Assembly (NCBI GenBank): GCA_021498125.1
Contig: JAIZWL010000001.1
Location: 571,434-635,433 of the forward strand
Origin: Candidatus Thorarchaeota archaeon
Lineage (GTDB): Archaea; Asgardarchaeota; Thorarchaeia; Thorarchaeales; Thorarchaeaceae
Reading direction: 5' to 3'
DNA: 64,000 nucleotides
The notes beneath the pieces were generated by a model. The model worked only from the letters and a program-made list of their open reading frames with translations. It was not told where the DNA came from and made no database searches. Made by a program: the position numbers and the translations under genes. How positions within the stretch are numbered: position 1 is the first letter of the stretch; the number at the start of each line of letters is the position of its first letter. Below, piece after piece: positions 1-8,072 of the stretch.

Positions 1-207
1 ACGGCTCAGCTCAACAGCAATACTTCGGGGGCCACTGAAGCGATCTAGGCCAACTGCACGGACCACAGGGCAGTGATTGATGCATAGGCCACAGTTGATA
101 CACTGTTCAACTGAGCGGATGACATCGAGCTCTGCCTTGGTGTATGGTACGATCCGTTCCTGTTTCAATGTGTTCTTGACAAATTCATATGCCTCTTCCT
201 CGCTCAT
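1..207 (-). CDS. GlpC-like 4Fe-4S protein, N-terminal part only
   Basis: This gene starts at ATG 207..205 and runs off the left edge, so only about 69 residues are visible. They include a ferredoxin-type cluster motif, CINCGLCINHCP, which fits the iron-sulfur electron-transfer subunit of an anaerobic glycerol-3-phosphate dehydrogenase. Its ATG overlaps the TGA of the upstream glpB-like gene (ATGA overlap), so the two are probably translationally coupled. The order glpA, glpB, 4Fe-4S protein matches bacterial glpABC. The gene could instead be a generic HdrD/GlpC-like CCG protein, since the CCG domains that would settle this lie outside the window. Confidence 0.8.
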   Translation of the reverse strand, partial: MSEEEAYEFVKNTLKQERIVPYTKAELDVIRSVEQCINCGLCINHCPVVRAVGLDRFSGPRSIAVELSR

Positions 208-1568
208 GCTGACACCTCCTCTATGACCGATGTGCCCGCTGCATACCCTGTTGCCAGCGCCACACCGAGACCACTCTTCTCTACCGGCCAATTGTGCCCT
301 GCAAGTACAGCTCCCGCACAGAAGAGGTTCGATGCATAGCGCTCACCACTAATTGTGATCGGTCTTAGGGTCTCATCACTTCCCACTCCGCAGCCGAAGA
401 GTGGGTGTCCTTGCTCAGTGATCGACATGAGCCGAGTGAGGCGCTGTGGTCGTACATCCTCTGTTGGAATTCGTCGAGCATCAAAGACGGGCAGGTCGAA
501 TATTGTCTCATGAAGCCCTCTCTCCGAGCCAGCAATACCCCCGCCGATGAACTTTCCTGATGATAGGATAAATGCTTGTGCCTTGATCTTGATCGAACGT
601 TTTGGAGCTCTTGCAATGACTTCCTGTACCGAGCTATTAGTGTTCGTGGCCGAGACGACCTGATGACCTTTCAGAAGAGTTCCTCCCTGTTCGACAAATA
701 TCCGTTCAAGTGCATTCTGTAAGCGTGTTCCCGGAACCGATGGGGGGAATCCCAAAAGCTCGATGATATCAGCTCTAAGTTCTTTTTCTAAGAGTGCCTT
801 TGTTTCCAGAGGCTGATCGAGTCCAAGAACAGGTGGTATCGCAAGGTGAGTGGCGCCGCTCATCTCAATGTGTGGACTCAATTGAGTCATGAGACGATCT
901 ATTCCTTGGTAACTGTCCAGAAATCTTGCCACCTCTATGGCTGAGAGATTCTGAGGGCCTCCCAAGTGACCCAGATCGACCGTGCAATTGGCGACACGAC
1001 GCGGGCCAGTTCCTTCGGTCTGGCGTTCTTCCAGATACGCCTTTGCTGCAAGCGCCGAATGAAAGTCGGGAAATCCTCGAATCCCCACAAATAGTAGAAC
1101 ATTATCGGGCTCTCTCGTGATTCCGCGAGGATCCATGGACTCCTGAAGAAGGGCTGTTGGTTTGGTAGTCCCAAGCATAGTTAGGGGCCAAAGGGTTTCT
1201 TTGAGGTTTCCAATGTATGGTATTGATGACCTGCTCATTTTTTGAAGGAACCAGTCCACTGATGCGCGAACCCGTTCCACCACTCTCTCCTCATTGATCA
1301 CTGGTTCTCCGTTCTTGACCCCTAAGAGGGAATAGGGATGTAATGGATAGAGTGCGGAGATACCGTATAGCCCTTCTAATGGAGATGATACAGCAGTACC
1401 CGCCTGAGGAAGATATCCAACTATGTCAATTGCCCCCGAAGAGTCTGCTGTGGCACCGTGGCCTCTGGTGACGATGATTGTCTTTAGACCCGCCTCGGCC
1501 GTGACCGACCCAGCGACCAGACCTGCCATGCCGCTCCCAATGATGAGCACATCTGCTGACAAGTCCAT
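204..1568 (-). CDS. glpB: Anaerobic glycerol-3-phosphate dehydrogenase subunit B-like flavoprotein
   Basis: A 454-residue flavoprotein of the GlpB / fumarate-reductase-flavoprotein-like group. A dinucleotide-binding G-x-G-x-x-G (residues 11-16) follows a short beta strand at the N-terminus. Near the C-terminus is a second FAD-contact segment, FCAGAVLAGHNW, followed by a Gly/Ala-rich helix. In bacteria GlpB links the GlpA dehydrogenase and the GlpC membrane anchor. The start codon directly follows the stop of glpA, and its own stop overlaps the next start, so this is one operon. The B-subunit assignment rests mainly on gene order and the fold. Confidence 0.82.
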   Translation of the reverse strand: MDLSADVLIIGSGMAGLVAGSVTAEAGLKTIIVTRGHGATADSSGAIDIVGYLPQAGTAVSSPLEGLYGISALYPLHPYSLLGVKNGEPVINEERVVERVRASVDWFLQKMSRSSIPYIGNLKETLWPLTMLGTTKPTALLQESMDPRGITREPDNVLLFVGIRGFPDFHSALAAKAYLEERQTEGTGPRRVANCTVDLGHLGGPQNLSAIEVARFLDSYQGIDRLMTQLSPHIEMSGATHLAIPPVLGLDQPLETKALLEKELRADIIELLGFPPSVPGTRLQNALERIFVEQGGTLLKGHQVVSATNTNSSVQEVIARAPKRSIKIKAQAFILSSGKFIGGGIAGSERGLHETIFDLPVFDARRIPTEDVRPQRLTRLMSITEQGHPLFGCGVGSDETLRPITISGERYASNLFCAGAVLAGHNWPVEKSGLGVALATGYAAGTSVIEEVSA

Positions 1569-3221
1569 CTAGTTCGCCTCCTCCCAAGGTTGACGTTCGG
1601 TCTGAAGTCCTGCATGATCAAGATTGGCCACACATGCATAGATGCCCTGAGCAAGCTCTTCCTGAGCAAGCTGTTCTCCACGCATGGGAGGCCGCTTTCC
1701 CTTCCAGCGTTCTGCAAGGAACTGGATGATCTCCTCGTGGTATTGTTTCCCCTCAAGTCCTAACTCTTCGGCGAGGATCGCAGCAGCCTTGAAGGTGCAA
1801 AATGTCCCCTGACAGGGCCCTGTTCCTATCCTGAGCCGGCGCCTCAGGTCGTTCATCGTCTGAGGGAATTCATTTCGAATCGTATAGCGGATCTCTGCCT
1901 CAGTCACCGGTTCACAGGTGCATATGGTCGTTTTCCAGCTTGGCTGTTCACGAGTCAATTCTAGAATCTTTGTCACTTCGGTTCCACGACGAGTCCGCAT
2001 ACGTTCAACAAGATGGCTTGACACGCCGTATTCTGTAGCAATGGCAAGAACATCAATATCGTCTTCATTTCCCGGTAATGGTGTTTCATGAGTCGAACAT
2101 GGCGTGCTGATACCAAGTTTTTTGCAGACCAGATCTGTAGCATCTTCGGCCATCTGTCTGCACATGACCAGCTTCCCTCCAGCAAAACTGATCAGTCCTG
2201 ATACGCCATCCGCTTCATGGTCAATGACCTTGTACCCTCGTGTGACATCCCCCTCTGGAATCTTCCACTCAGCCACCAATGGTCGTACGCCCTCCATCGT
2301 TCGAATGATACGCGCCTCGCGAATCGAAGGGACGACCCATTCAATACTTTTGAGTAGGTATTCGATTTCATCATGAGATGCTGAGAGGGTATCAGGATCA
2401 TCCCATGTGTCAAGTGCTGTAGTCCCCAATAGTGTCGTGTTCTCATGGGGGAAGAGATAGATCATACGGCCATCAACTGCTTTTGTGATCACTCCCACAT
2501 TGACCACACGTCTGTCAAAGATGATATGTGCTCCCTTGTTCATGCGGATATCCAGATGGGCTCCTGCCATCTCTACGATCTTTGGTGCCCACGGTCCGGT
2601 GGCATTCACAACAAACTTGGTCTTGACCGATTCCAATCTTCCAGATGTCCGGTCAAAGAACTGGATGCCTTGGACTTTTCCGTTCTCTACTATGATGTCT
2701 GTCACTTCGCAGTATGTACGAACATCTGCTCCATGTCGTTTGGCGTCGAGTGCTTGAAGGAGGCAGAATCGAAAAGGATCGATGAAAAACTCTTCAAAAT
2801 AGAGTGATGCAATAAGATCCGGATTGAGCATGGGTTCGATCTTCAGGGAGTCTTCTGGTGTGAGAAACATGACTGGAGGGACATCACGTTCGGCAGCACG
2901 CTTGGAATACTCTTCTGCAAAGTTCCCCCCACTCGAGAGATCGCTCATCTCAAGCATAGGTGTGAGAATAGGGTCCTTCATGATGATATGGCGCGCAATG
3001 TGTAGAAGATGAACGACCTCTGTGGAACATAGATCCACAATCTCCGGCTCATTCATGTATTTGAGACCTGATGAGATCATTCCTGCACAGGTTCCTACTG
3101 TTCCAGATGCAAGATCATCACGCTCCAAGAGCAGAGTCTTTAGACCACGTAAGGCGCAGTCGCGGACCATCGCAGTTCCGGTGCTTCCTCCGCCGATTAC
3201 AATGACATCGTATTCAGCCAT
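1569..3221 (-). CDS. glpA: FAD-dependent glycerol-3-phosphate dehydrogenase, subunit A
   Basis: A 550-residue dehydrogenase that oxidises sn-glycerol-3-phosphate to dihydroxyacetone phosphate. The N-terminal FAD motif VIGGGSTGTA (residues 8-17) is followed by LLERDDLASGTVGTCAG, typical of GlpA/GlpD. The C-terminal part carries a BFD-like [2Fe-2S] domain with cysteines in ICTCEPVTEAEI and GPCQGTFC (about residues 430-490), which is characteristic of the anaerobic three-subunit enzyme. It is first in the glpABC order, with a roughly 180-bp upstream gap that should hold the promoter. A bacterial-type sn-G3P enzyme in an archaeon, whose lipids use sn-G1P, points to glycerol catabolism. Confidence 0.92.
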   Translation of the reverse strand: MAEYDVIVIGGGSTGTAMVRDCALRGLKTLLLERDDLASGTVGTCAGMISSGLKYMNEPEIVDLCSTEVVHLLHIARHIIMKDPILTPMLEMSDLSSGGNFAEEYSKRAAERDVPPVMFLTPEDSLKIEPMLNPDLIASLYFEEFFIDPFRFCLLQALDAKRHGADVRTYCEVTDIIVENGKVQGIQFFDRTSGRLESVKTKFVVNATGPWAPKIVEMAGAHLDIRMNKGAHIIFDRRVVNVGVITKAVDGRMIYLFPHENTTLLGTTALDTWDDPDTLSASHDEIEYLLKSIEWVVPSIREARIIRTMEGVRPLVAEWKIPEGDVTRGYKVIDHEADGVSGLISFAGGKLVMCRQMAEDATDLVCKKLGISTPCSTHETPLPGNEDDIDVLAIATEYGVSSHLVERMRTRRGTEVTKILELTREQPSWKTTICTCEPVTEAEIRYTIRNEFPQTMNDLRRRLRIGTGPCQGTFCTFKAAAILAEELGLEGKQYHEEIIQFLAERWKGKRPPMRGEQLAQEELAQGIYACVANLDHAGLQTERQPWEEAN

Positions 3222-3397
3222 TCATTGTGCCTCCCTTGTCTGTGCAGGGACTCGTTTATTGAACCAGAACTTCAATAGAAACGTTACTACTCCTCCGAAA
3301 AATGGTCATCAGAGTGAGAACTGTCGTAGGAACATTAAAAGGAGATACTTTGCGAAAAGAAACTAATGGCGACACCGATGCCAGATAATGGTGAAGA

Positions 3398-3649
3398 ATG
3401 ATGCCAACATACAATCTTGGTATAATGACAGTTGTAGGGCACGATGCCGAAAAGATAACTGATGCACTTGGAATCCCTGAGCATCGCTTTGATGATCTGT
3501 TAAGTACAGCAAAGGAAGCATGGGGCTATGGCGACACGGTTAGTGAATCAATAGAATTCATTGCCCAGCGATTAAATGGTTCGGAACTCGTTCTCGCAAT
3601 GGTGCTTCTTGGCCGATTCTGGGAAGAGAGCAAGCAACAAGACTCATAG
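3398..3649 (+). CDS. Small protein of unknown function (83 aa)
   Basis: I do not recognise this protein. It is an 83-residue, mostly helical, acidic sequence with no membrane segment and no cysteine motif. The reading frame starts at ATG 3398, and a second in-frame ATG (residue 2) could serve equally. It stands alone on the plus strand, divergent from glpA and convergent with the glycerol kinase, and a hairpin follows its end. The clean frame and protein-like composition (amphipathic helices, AWGYGDTVSESIEFIAQRL) make it plausible. A link to glycerol metabolism is suggested only by position. Confidence 0.55.
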   Translation: MMPTYNLGIMTVVGHDAEKITDALGIPEHRFDDLLSTAKEAWGYGDTVSESIEFIAQRLNGSELVLAMVLLGRFWEESKQQDS

Positions 3650-3673
3650 GTCTCGAACTTGTTTCTGATTAAA

Positions 3674-3697
3674 GAGAGGTTGTTAAAACGACCTCTC
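3674..3697. terminator. Palindromic hairpin between convergent genes
   Basis: GAGAGGTTGTT pairs with AACGACCTCTC across a 2-nt centre; there is one G-T wobble, and a real RNA would open a larger loop. It lies between the stop of the 83-residue gene and the stop of the glycerol kinase gene, so it could terminate in both directions. The downstream T-tract is weak, so an operator-like function is not excluded. Confidence 0.5.
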
Positions 3698-3732
3698 CGT
3701 TTCACTATTCGGCCTAATCAGTTACTCTCATT

Positions 3733-5199
3733 TTATGATGTCAGTGAAATCAGGTCCGACATCTCTGCAATCATGAGTTTATTGAAGACCCCATACTGTT
3801 GTTCGTAAATGGTAACATTCTCTGGGATTGGTTGTCTTCGCTCTTCCATGTGCACCATGTTGTCGACGGCCTCTTCAAACGTGCCATATACTCCCATGCC
3901 GATTGCGGCCAAGATTGCGGCTCCGATCACGGTGGCATCACGGGTCCTTGGTAGGGCAACGGGTTTGTTCGTGCAGTCGGCAATTATCTGTCGCCAGAGT
4001 GGTGAGTTGGAACCGCCACCATCAATGATGATCTCTGGGAACTCGACATCAAGCATGCCCTCCATCATCTGGACGTACATCTGAATGCCATACCCATTTG
4101 CTTCCATAATGGCACGTGCAATGTGCGCCTTTGTGTGGCCGAATCCCAGATTATAGAAGATGCCCTTGTTGTAGGCCATGAATGGGAAGATGACAAGACC
4201 ATCACTGCCTGCAGGAACAGAGCTCGCAGAGCCCTCGATGATCTCATAGACATCACGATTGGTCTCGGCGGCAATGGCTCTCTCTCTATCGCAGTACTGA
4301 TCACGGAACCACTTGTAGGCAAGACCTGTTCCCGGAATGACCCCTTCCAAGATCCACTTGCCCGGAATTGCAGAGGGGTTGCTGAACATCACGTAAGGTT
4401 CATCAAAATATTCGTCGGTGTGGGTAATCACAAAGGTGCCTGTCCCTGTTGTGGCCTTGACGATTCCAGGGCGAATTGTTCCAGTACCCAAAGCCGAACA
4501 TTGCTGATCACCGCTTCCCATGATCACTGGTGTCCCCTTGAGAAGTCCCGTCTGCCTTGCCGCATCGGGTGAGACCTCTCCAATCATCTGTCCTGGTTTC
4601 ACTATGTCTGCAAGTTTGTCAAGAGGAATGCCCGTCAGTTCGCAGAGGTCTTCGGACCAAGTGAGTGACTCGTGATTAAATGGGCCATACCGGGCATTGG
4701 CGGGTTCTGTCACCATTGCCCCACAGAGTCGATAGTTGATGAGAGCATCAAGAGTCACGAACTTGTAGGTCTTCTGAAAGAGATCTGGGCGGTTCTCTGC
4801 AAACCACATCATCTTGTGAATGCTCTTTCGCGGTCCGATGTCCTCAGCCATCTCTCTCGCCCTGTCTGTGGAACGATTGTCCACCCATGTCACAGTGGGC
4901 GCAAGAGGTGTCCCCGCTTTGTCAACCGGTGTGATGCAATCGCGTGTTGTCGCAACTACACAGGCGACCACAGAGCTCGCGCCTCTGGGGAGATCCGCGA
5001 GTGCTCGCTGCATCGTATTGCAGGCAGTACGCCAGAACGTATCCGCCAGTTGTTCGTGTGTCGAGAGACTATGAGGTGTCTTGGGATATTCCTCATATTC
5101 TCGTGTGATCTCACGACCCTCCTCATCAACAAGGCATGCGCGAGCACCAGTTGTTCCAATGTCAAAGACCGCAAATATTCGTTGGCTCATTCCTCTCAC
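3733..5199 (-). CDS. glpK: Glycerol kinase (FGGY family)
   Basis: A 488-residue carbohydrate kinase. The N-terminal phosphate-1 loop FDIGTTGARACLVDEEG and segment TWVDNRSTDRA are FGGY hallmarks. A later GSGDQQCSALGTG and the C-terminal GGGSNSPLWRQIIAD and RDATVIGAAILAAIG complete the actin-like ATPase fold. FGGY members use several sugars and polyols, but the adjacent glpABC genes make glycerol the likely substrate, giving glycerol to G3P to DHAP. The start is uncertain by four residues (MRGM or the internal Met). It is separated from glpA by the 83-residue gene and needs its own promoter in the divergent gap at 5200-5309. Confidence 0.85.
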   Translation of the reverse strand: MRGMSQRIFAVFDIGTTGARACLVDEEGREITREYEEYPKTPHSLSTHEQLADTFWRTACNTMQRALADLPRGASSVVACVVATTRDCITPVDKAGTPLAPTVTWVDNRSTDRAREMAEDIGPRKSIHKMMWFAENRPDLFQKTYKFVTLDALINYRLCGAMVTEPANARYGPFNHESLTWSEDLCELTGIPLDKLADIVKPGQMIGEVSPDAARQTGLLKGTPVIMGSGDQQCSALGTGTIRPGIVKATTGTGTFVITHTDEYFDEPYVMFSNPSAIPGKWILEGVIPGTGLAYKWFRDQYCDRERAIAAETNRDVYEIIEGSASSVPAGSDGLVIFPFMAYNKGIFYNLGFGHTKAHIARAIMEANGYGIQMYVQMMEGMLDVEFPEIIIDGGGSNSPLWRQIIADCTNKPVALPRTRDATVIGAAILAAIGMGVYGTFEEAVDNMVHMEERRQPIPENVTIYEQQYGVFNKLMIAEMSDLISLTS

Positions 5200-5309
5200 C
5201 GATAGGTACTATACTAGTCTTCGTGAGATAATAATGCTACTGCAACTGTTAGAAGGCCTTATTACACGGAATCGCCATGTCCGGATATAAACATCGGAGA
5301 GGAGTATCG

Positions 5310-6095
5310 ATGTCCGAAGAAGATGTTCTGTATACGGCCAGTGATGGAGTGGCCACGATCACTATCAATAGACCAAAGAAATACAATGCCCTTAACATCG
5401 CCGTAGTCAAGAGGCTCAGGGAGCTCTTTGAGCGTGCGGAAAAGGATGATTCGGTCAGAGTCGTCATTCTCACAGGGGCTGGCGAAAAGGCCTTCGCCGC
5501 AGGAGCCGACATCTCAGAGTTTGAAGGAAAGGATTCTCAGACTGTGAGACCCTTGGCCGAGAATGGACAGGCGCTATGTACATACATTGAATCCATGAGT
5601 AAGCCTGTTATTGCGGCAGTCAACGGGTTTGCACTAGGGGGCGGTTGTGAGGTCGCTATGGCTTGTGACATACGTTATGCATCAGCCAACGCTCGATTTG
5701 GGCAACCCGAGATCAACCTTGGGATTATTCCCGGTTTTGGCGGCACCGTTCGGCTCCCACGACTTGTGGGTCTTGGAATGGCAAAAGAGCTCGTACTCAC
5801 AGGGGATCAGATCGCCGCTGGGGAGGCACAGACAATAGGCCTTGTCAATAAGGTCTTCGAGTCTGTTGAGGCCCTGCGTGATGGTGTGATGTCGCTTGCG
5901 AAGAAACTTGCGACCAAGCCTGGTGTTGCGGTGGATGTGGCCAAGCAATCTCTGAACAATGCATGGGCTCTCCCCTTGAAAGAGTCCCTTGAATTCGAGG
6001 TCAATGTCTTCTGTAAAGTCTTTGACACCGAGGACATGAAAGAAGGTGTTGATGCGTTTCTCAATAAGAGAGAGGCCCAATTCAAGCACAAATGA
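5310..6095 (+). CDS. Enoyl-CoA hydratase (crotonase family)
   Basis: A 261-residue crotonase that hydrates trans-2-enoyl-CoA to 3-hydroxyacyl-CoA. AAGADISEFEG gives the first oxyanion-hole segment and NGFALGGGCEVAMACDIRY the second. Both catalytic glutamates of true hydratases are present (GGGCE and GQPE). I chose ATG 5310 over the ATG at 5277 because GGAGAGGAG lies just upstream of 5310. The gene stands alone on the plus strand and converges with an MBL-fold gene across a perfect hairpin. A second hydratase lies at 9.4-10.2 kb; the two may differ in chain-length preference. Confidence 0.93.
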   Translation: MSEEDVLYTASDGVATITINRPKKYNALNIAVVKRLRELFERAEKDDSVRVVILTGAGEKAFAAGADISEFEGKDSQTVRPLAENGQALCTYIESMSKPVIAAVNGFALGGGCEVAMACDIRYASANARFGQPEINLGIIPGFGGTVRLPRLVGLGMAKELVLTGDQIAAGEAQTIGLVNKVFESVEALRDGVMSLAKKLATKPGVAVDVAKQSLNNAWALPLKESLEFEVNVFCKVFDTEDMKEGVDAFLNKREAQFKHK

Positions 6096-6112
6096 TTAAG
6101 TTCATTCAATCA

Positions 6113-6131
6113 GACCGGGGCTTCCCCGGTC
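6113..6131. terminator. Perfect bidirectional hairpin terminator
   Basis: GACCGGGG, a three-base loop CTT, then CCCCGGTC form a perfect 8-bp stem in the 43-bp gap between two convergent genes. A pyrimidine-rich, T-rich stretch (GCTCTTTCTATTT) follows on the plus strand. The placement and symmetry fit a shared intrinsic-type terminator. Confidence 0.75.
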
Positions 6132-6138
6132 GCTCTTT

Positions 6139-7080
6139 CTATTTATGAACCACCTCAAGTTTCCCATCATTCCATATCAGGTTGCCTTTACTGACGAGCA
6201 GGTCAATATGCATCTTGAGCATTATCTCCTCGAACATGATGTAGAGTTTGTGTGGGAATCGCGGATAGATTACATTGGAGAGGGCCAGTTTCTCAACTGT
6301 ATCGAGACCTTTCTCTACCCGCTCTATGATCTGTTGTTCACGCCAATCAAAAACTGCAAGATACTTCTCAAGCCGCGGAATAAGATCCTCACGAATGGGC
6401 TCGAGTTGATGACTACTGATCCCAACTTGTGGCTCCAAGTCGATGATCTTCTGAATCGAGCGCCTGAAGTCCTCAATGTTTCCAACAGCATTACCATACC
6501 ACGGTCCAAATTTTGTGAGATCTATGTCCACAAGCAAAATGGTGTCGAAACCGTTGATACCGAAGCAGGTGTGGTCCTTGGAATGACCTGGGGCGTGGAT
6601 AGGGATTAGTTCAACTTCGCCGCAGGAGATCGCCTTTCCATCTTGGAAATGACCCGTGACCTCATAATTCTCCAGTACATGTGGCATTTGACTTCTAAAG
6701 AAGGTTTCCCACTCAGGCCAGAATCGATGATTCTGCATCCCATAATTTTCAATAAAACCATTGAATGATTTAATGCCTGACTCGCCCAACGGATGGCAAA
6801 GTACCTCACATTGTGCAGTATTCCAGATGCGATTCGCATTTCCTTTGTGGTCAAAATGAAAATGTGTTAGAACTATTCTATCAATATCTTTGAGTTCGTG
6901 ACCAAGATCGTGTAGAGTCTTTTCGATGAGACCAAGAGTGGTTCCCGCGTCGACGAGAGTGAGAATCTCATCATCGATGAGAATACTATTGGAGTTTGGG
7001 AATCGAGAACGATTCTCTCCGCGGATAAGGTGTACATGAGGCATAATTTCGATGTGGATTGGATAATCAAAGTCGGTCAA
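6139..7080 (-). CDS. Metallo-beta-lactamase fold hydrolase
   Basis: A 313-residue MBL-fold protein. The metal-binding motif HFHFDHKG (H-x-H-x-D-H) is present, followed by a later His in HAPGHSKDHT and an Asp in LLVDIDL, the standard dinuclear metal ligand order. The C-terminal roughly 100 residues are helical and may cap the active site. The family includes hydrolases of thioesters, lactones and phosphoesters, and nothing here fixes the substrate. It neighbours acyl-CoA genes, so thioester hydrolysis is a reasonable but untested guess. The start codon is at 7080. Confidence 0.85.
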   Translation of the reverse strand: MTDFDYPIHIEIMPHVHLIRGENRSRFPNSNSILIDDEILTLVDAGTTLGLIEKTLHDLGHELKDIDRIVLTHFHFDHKGNANRIWNTAQCEVLCHPLGESGIKSFNGFIENYGMQNHRFWPEWETFFRSQMPHVLENYEVTGHFQDGKAISCGEVELIPIHAPGHSKDHTCFGINGFDTILLVDIDLTKFGPWYGNAVGNIEDFRRSIQKIIDLEPQVGISSHQLEPIREDLIPRLEKYLAVFDWREQQIIERVEKGLDTVEKLALSNVIYPRFPHKLYIMFEEIMLKMHIDLLVSKGNLIWNDGKLEVVHK

Positions 7081-7202
7081 GGTGTAGTCCTAGCATCTAC
7101 TATGCTACAAAAACCGTTCGTACATGGAACAAGACCATTTTACCCTAGATTTATTTGTATGTTTGAGTTAAAACGAAGCTGTCGTTTCCGGGAGAACGAC
7201 GG

Positions 7203-7595
7203 GTGTTTGTTGTGGCCTCGATAGACAGGAAAACAATTTGGCATAATTCCCTTCAAGCAATGAAGAAGTCTCTGCTTGGAACCTATGAATTCAGGACGAT
7301 TGTGTCCGAACAGGAACGCTTCCTCAAATCATGGTGTCCTGATGCACCTGACTACGTTGTCTTTTCAGACTACAGGAGAAATGAGGGACGCCGGAGAATT
7401 CATGACATCCTTGAAGTCATCGATGATGCGTTGAGTCGTCTGGATCATTGCGACAACCGAGAGGCAGCAATGATTTTTAATAGCACAATGAAGCAGGTGG
7501 CGCTCTTTACAAAGGTGGCAAGCATTTTGGAGATGTCTAATGAGTCTCAGGCAAAGATGCCACTGGAGCCTACATACGTCATTCACCGATGCTGA
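7203..7595 (+). CDS. Small helical protein of unknown function
   Basis: I do not recognise this protein. It reads 130 residues from GTG 7203 (GGGAG lies 8 nt upstream) or 111 residues from ATG 7260. The sequence is charged and helical (FSDYRRNEGRRRIHDILEVIDDAL), with no membrane segment and scattered cysteines. It lies between two minus-strand genes, converging with the DUF35 gene. The frame is clean and the composition protein-like. Confidence 0.5.
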   Translation: MFVVASIDRKTIWHNSLQAMKKSLLGTYEFRTIVSEQERFLKSWCPDAPDYVVFSDYRRNEGRRRIHDILEVIDDALSRLDHCDNREAAMIFNSTMKQVALFTKVASILEMSNESQAKMPLEPTYVIHRC

Positions 7596-7630
7596 GACGT
7601 AATCTCTAAAAATTAAGCAATAAAAATAAG

Positions 7631-7655
7631 GTGTAGGGGCGTAGGCCCACTACAC
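7631..7655 (-). terminator. Hairpin terminator overlapping a stop codon
   Basis: GTGTAG pairs with CTACAC and GGG with CCC, with a single bulged A and a 6-nt loop. The stem overlaps the TAG stop of the DUF35 gene (7650-7652). On the minus strand the next bases are CTTATTTTTATTG, a T-rich tract, which makes this the terminator of the thiolase-DUF35 transcript. Confidence 0.65.
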
Positions 7656-8072
7656 AAGCCACTTGTACGTGATCTTTTTCTCATCGACACGGTCGAATGC
7701 CAATTTGAGTGGCATACCTACTTCAGGCATGCTCGTCAGATTTGTGATATGTGCGGTCAAGCGAAGGCCCGATGGGAACTCGCCGATAGCGACCACATAC
7801 GGCGCCCGCGAGGCAAGGCTCTCTGGTGGGAAGTCAACGATCACATAGGAGTACAATTTCGCCTCTCGTTCTGTGAACTCTTTCAGCTCGGTCTCGCTCA
7901 AACATTTCTGACAATGCTGCCGCGGAGGCAAGAATTCAGCACCACAATTGGGGCATACGCTCTTCATTAGTTTCTCTTGTTCGAGTGCCTCTAAGAATTT
8001 TCTAAAGAATGGTGTGACGACCTTGTCGGTCGCATAGCCTAAGTATAGTTCTTTTTCTGACACGATTACCAA
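7650..8072 (-). CDS. DUF35 OB-fold / zinc-ribbon acyl-CoA-binding protein
   Basis: A 140-residue member of the DUF35 family. A rubredoxin-like zinc ribbon is visible (CPNCGAEFLPPRQHCQKC, about residues 40-57) ahead of an OB-fold segment (YSYVIVDFPPES, VAIGEFPSGLRL). In archaea DUF35 proteins bridge acetoacetyl-CoA thiolase and HMG-CoA synthase, and related ChsH2-type proteins bind acyl-CoA. It overlaps the upstream thiolase gene by a few bases, which strongly suggests a physical complex with it. No HMG-CoA synthase gene is in view. Confidence 0.9.
   Translation of the reverse strand: MVIVSEKELYLGYATDKVVTPFFRKFLEALEQEKLMKSVCPNCGAEFLPPRQHCQKCLSETELKEFTEREAKLYSYVIVDFPPESLASRAPYVVAIGEFPSGLRLTAHITNLTSMPEVGMPLKLAFDRVDEKKITYKWLV

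Noticed and set aside
4672-5205. 177-residue plus-strand ORF opposite glycerol kinase
   Set aside because: Cys/His/Ser-rich shadow frame opposite an unambiguous FGGY kinase.
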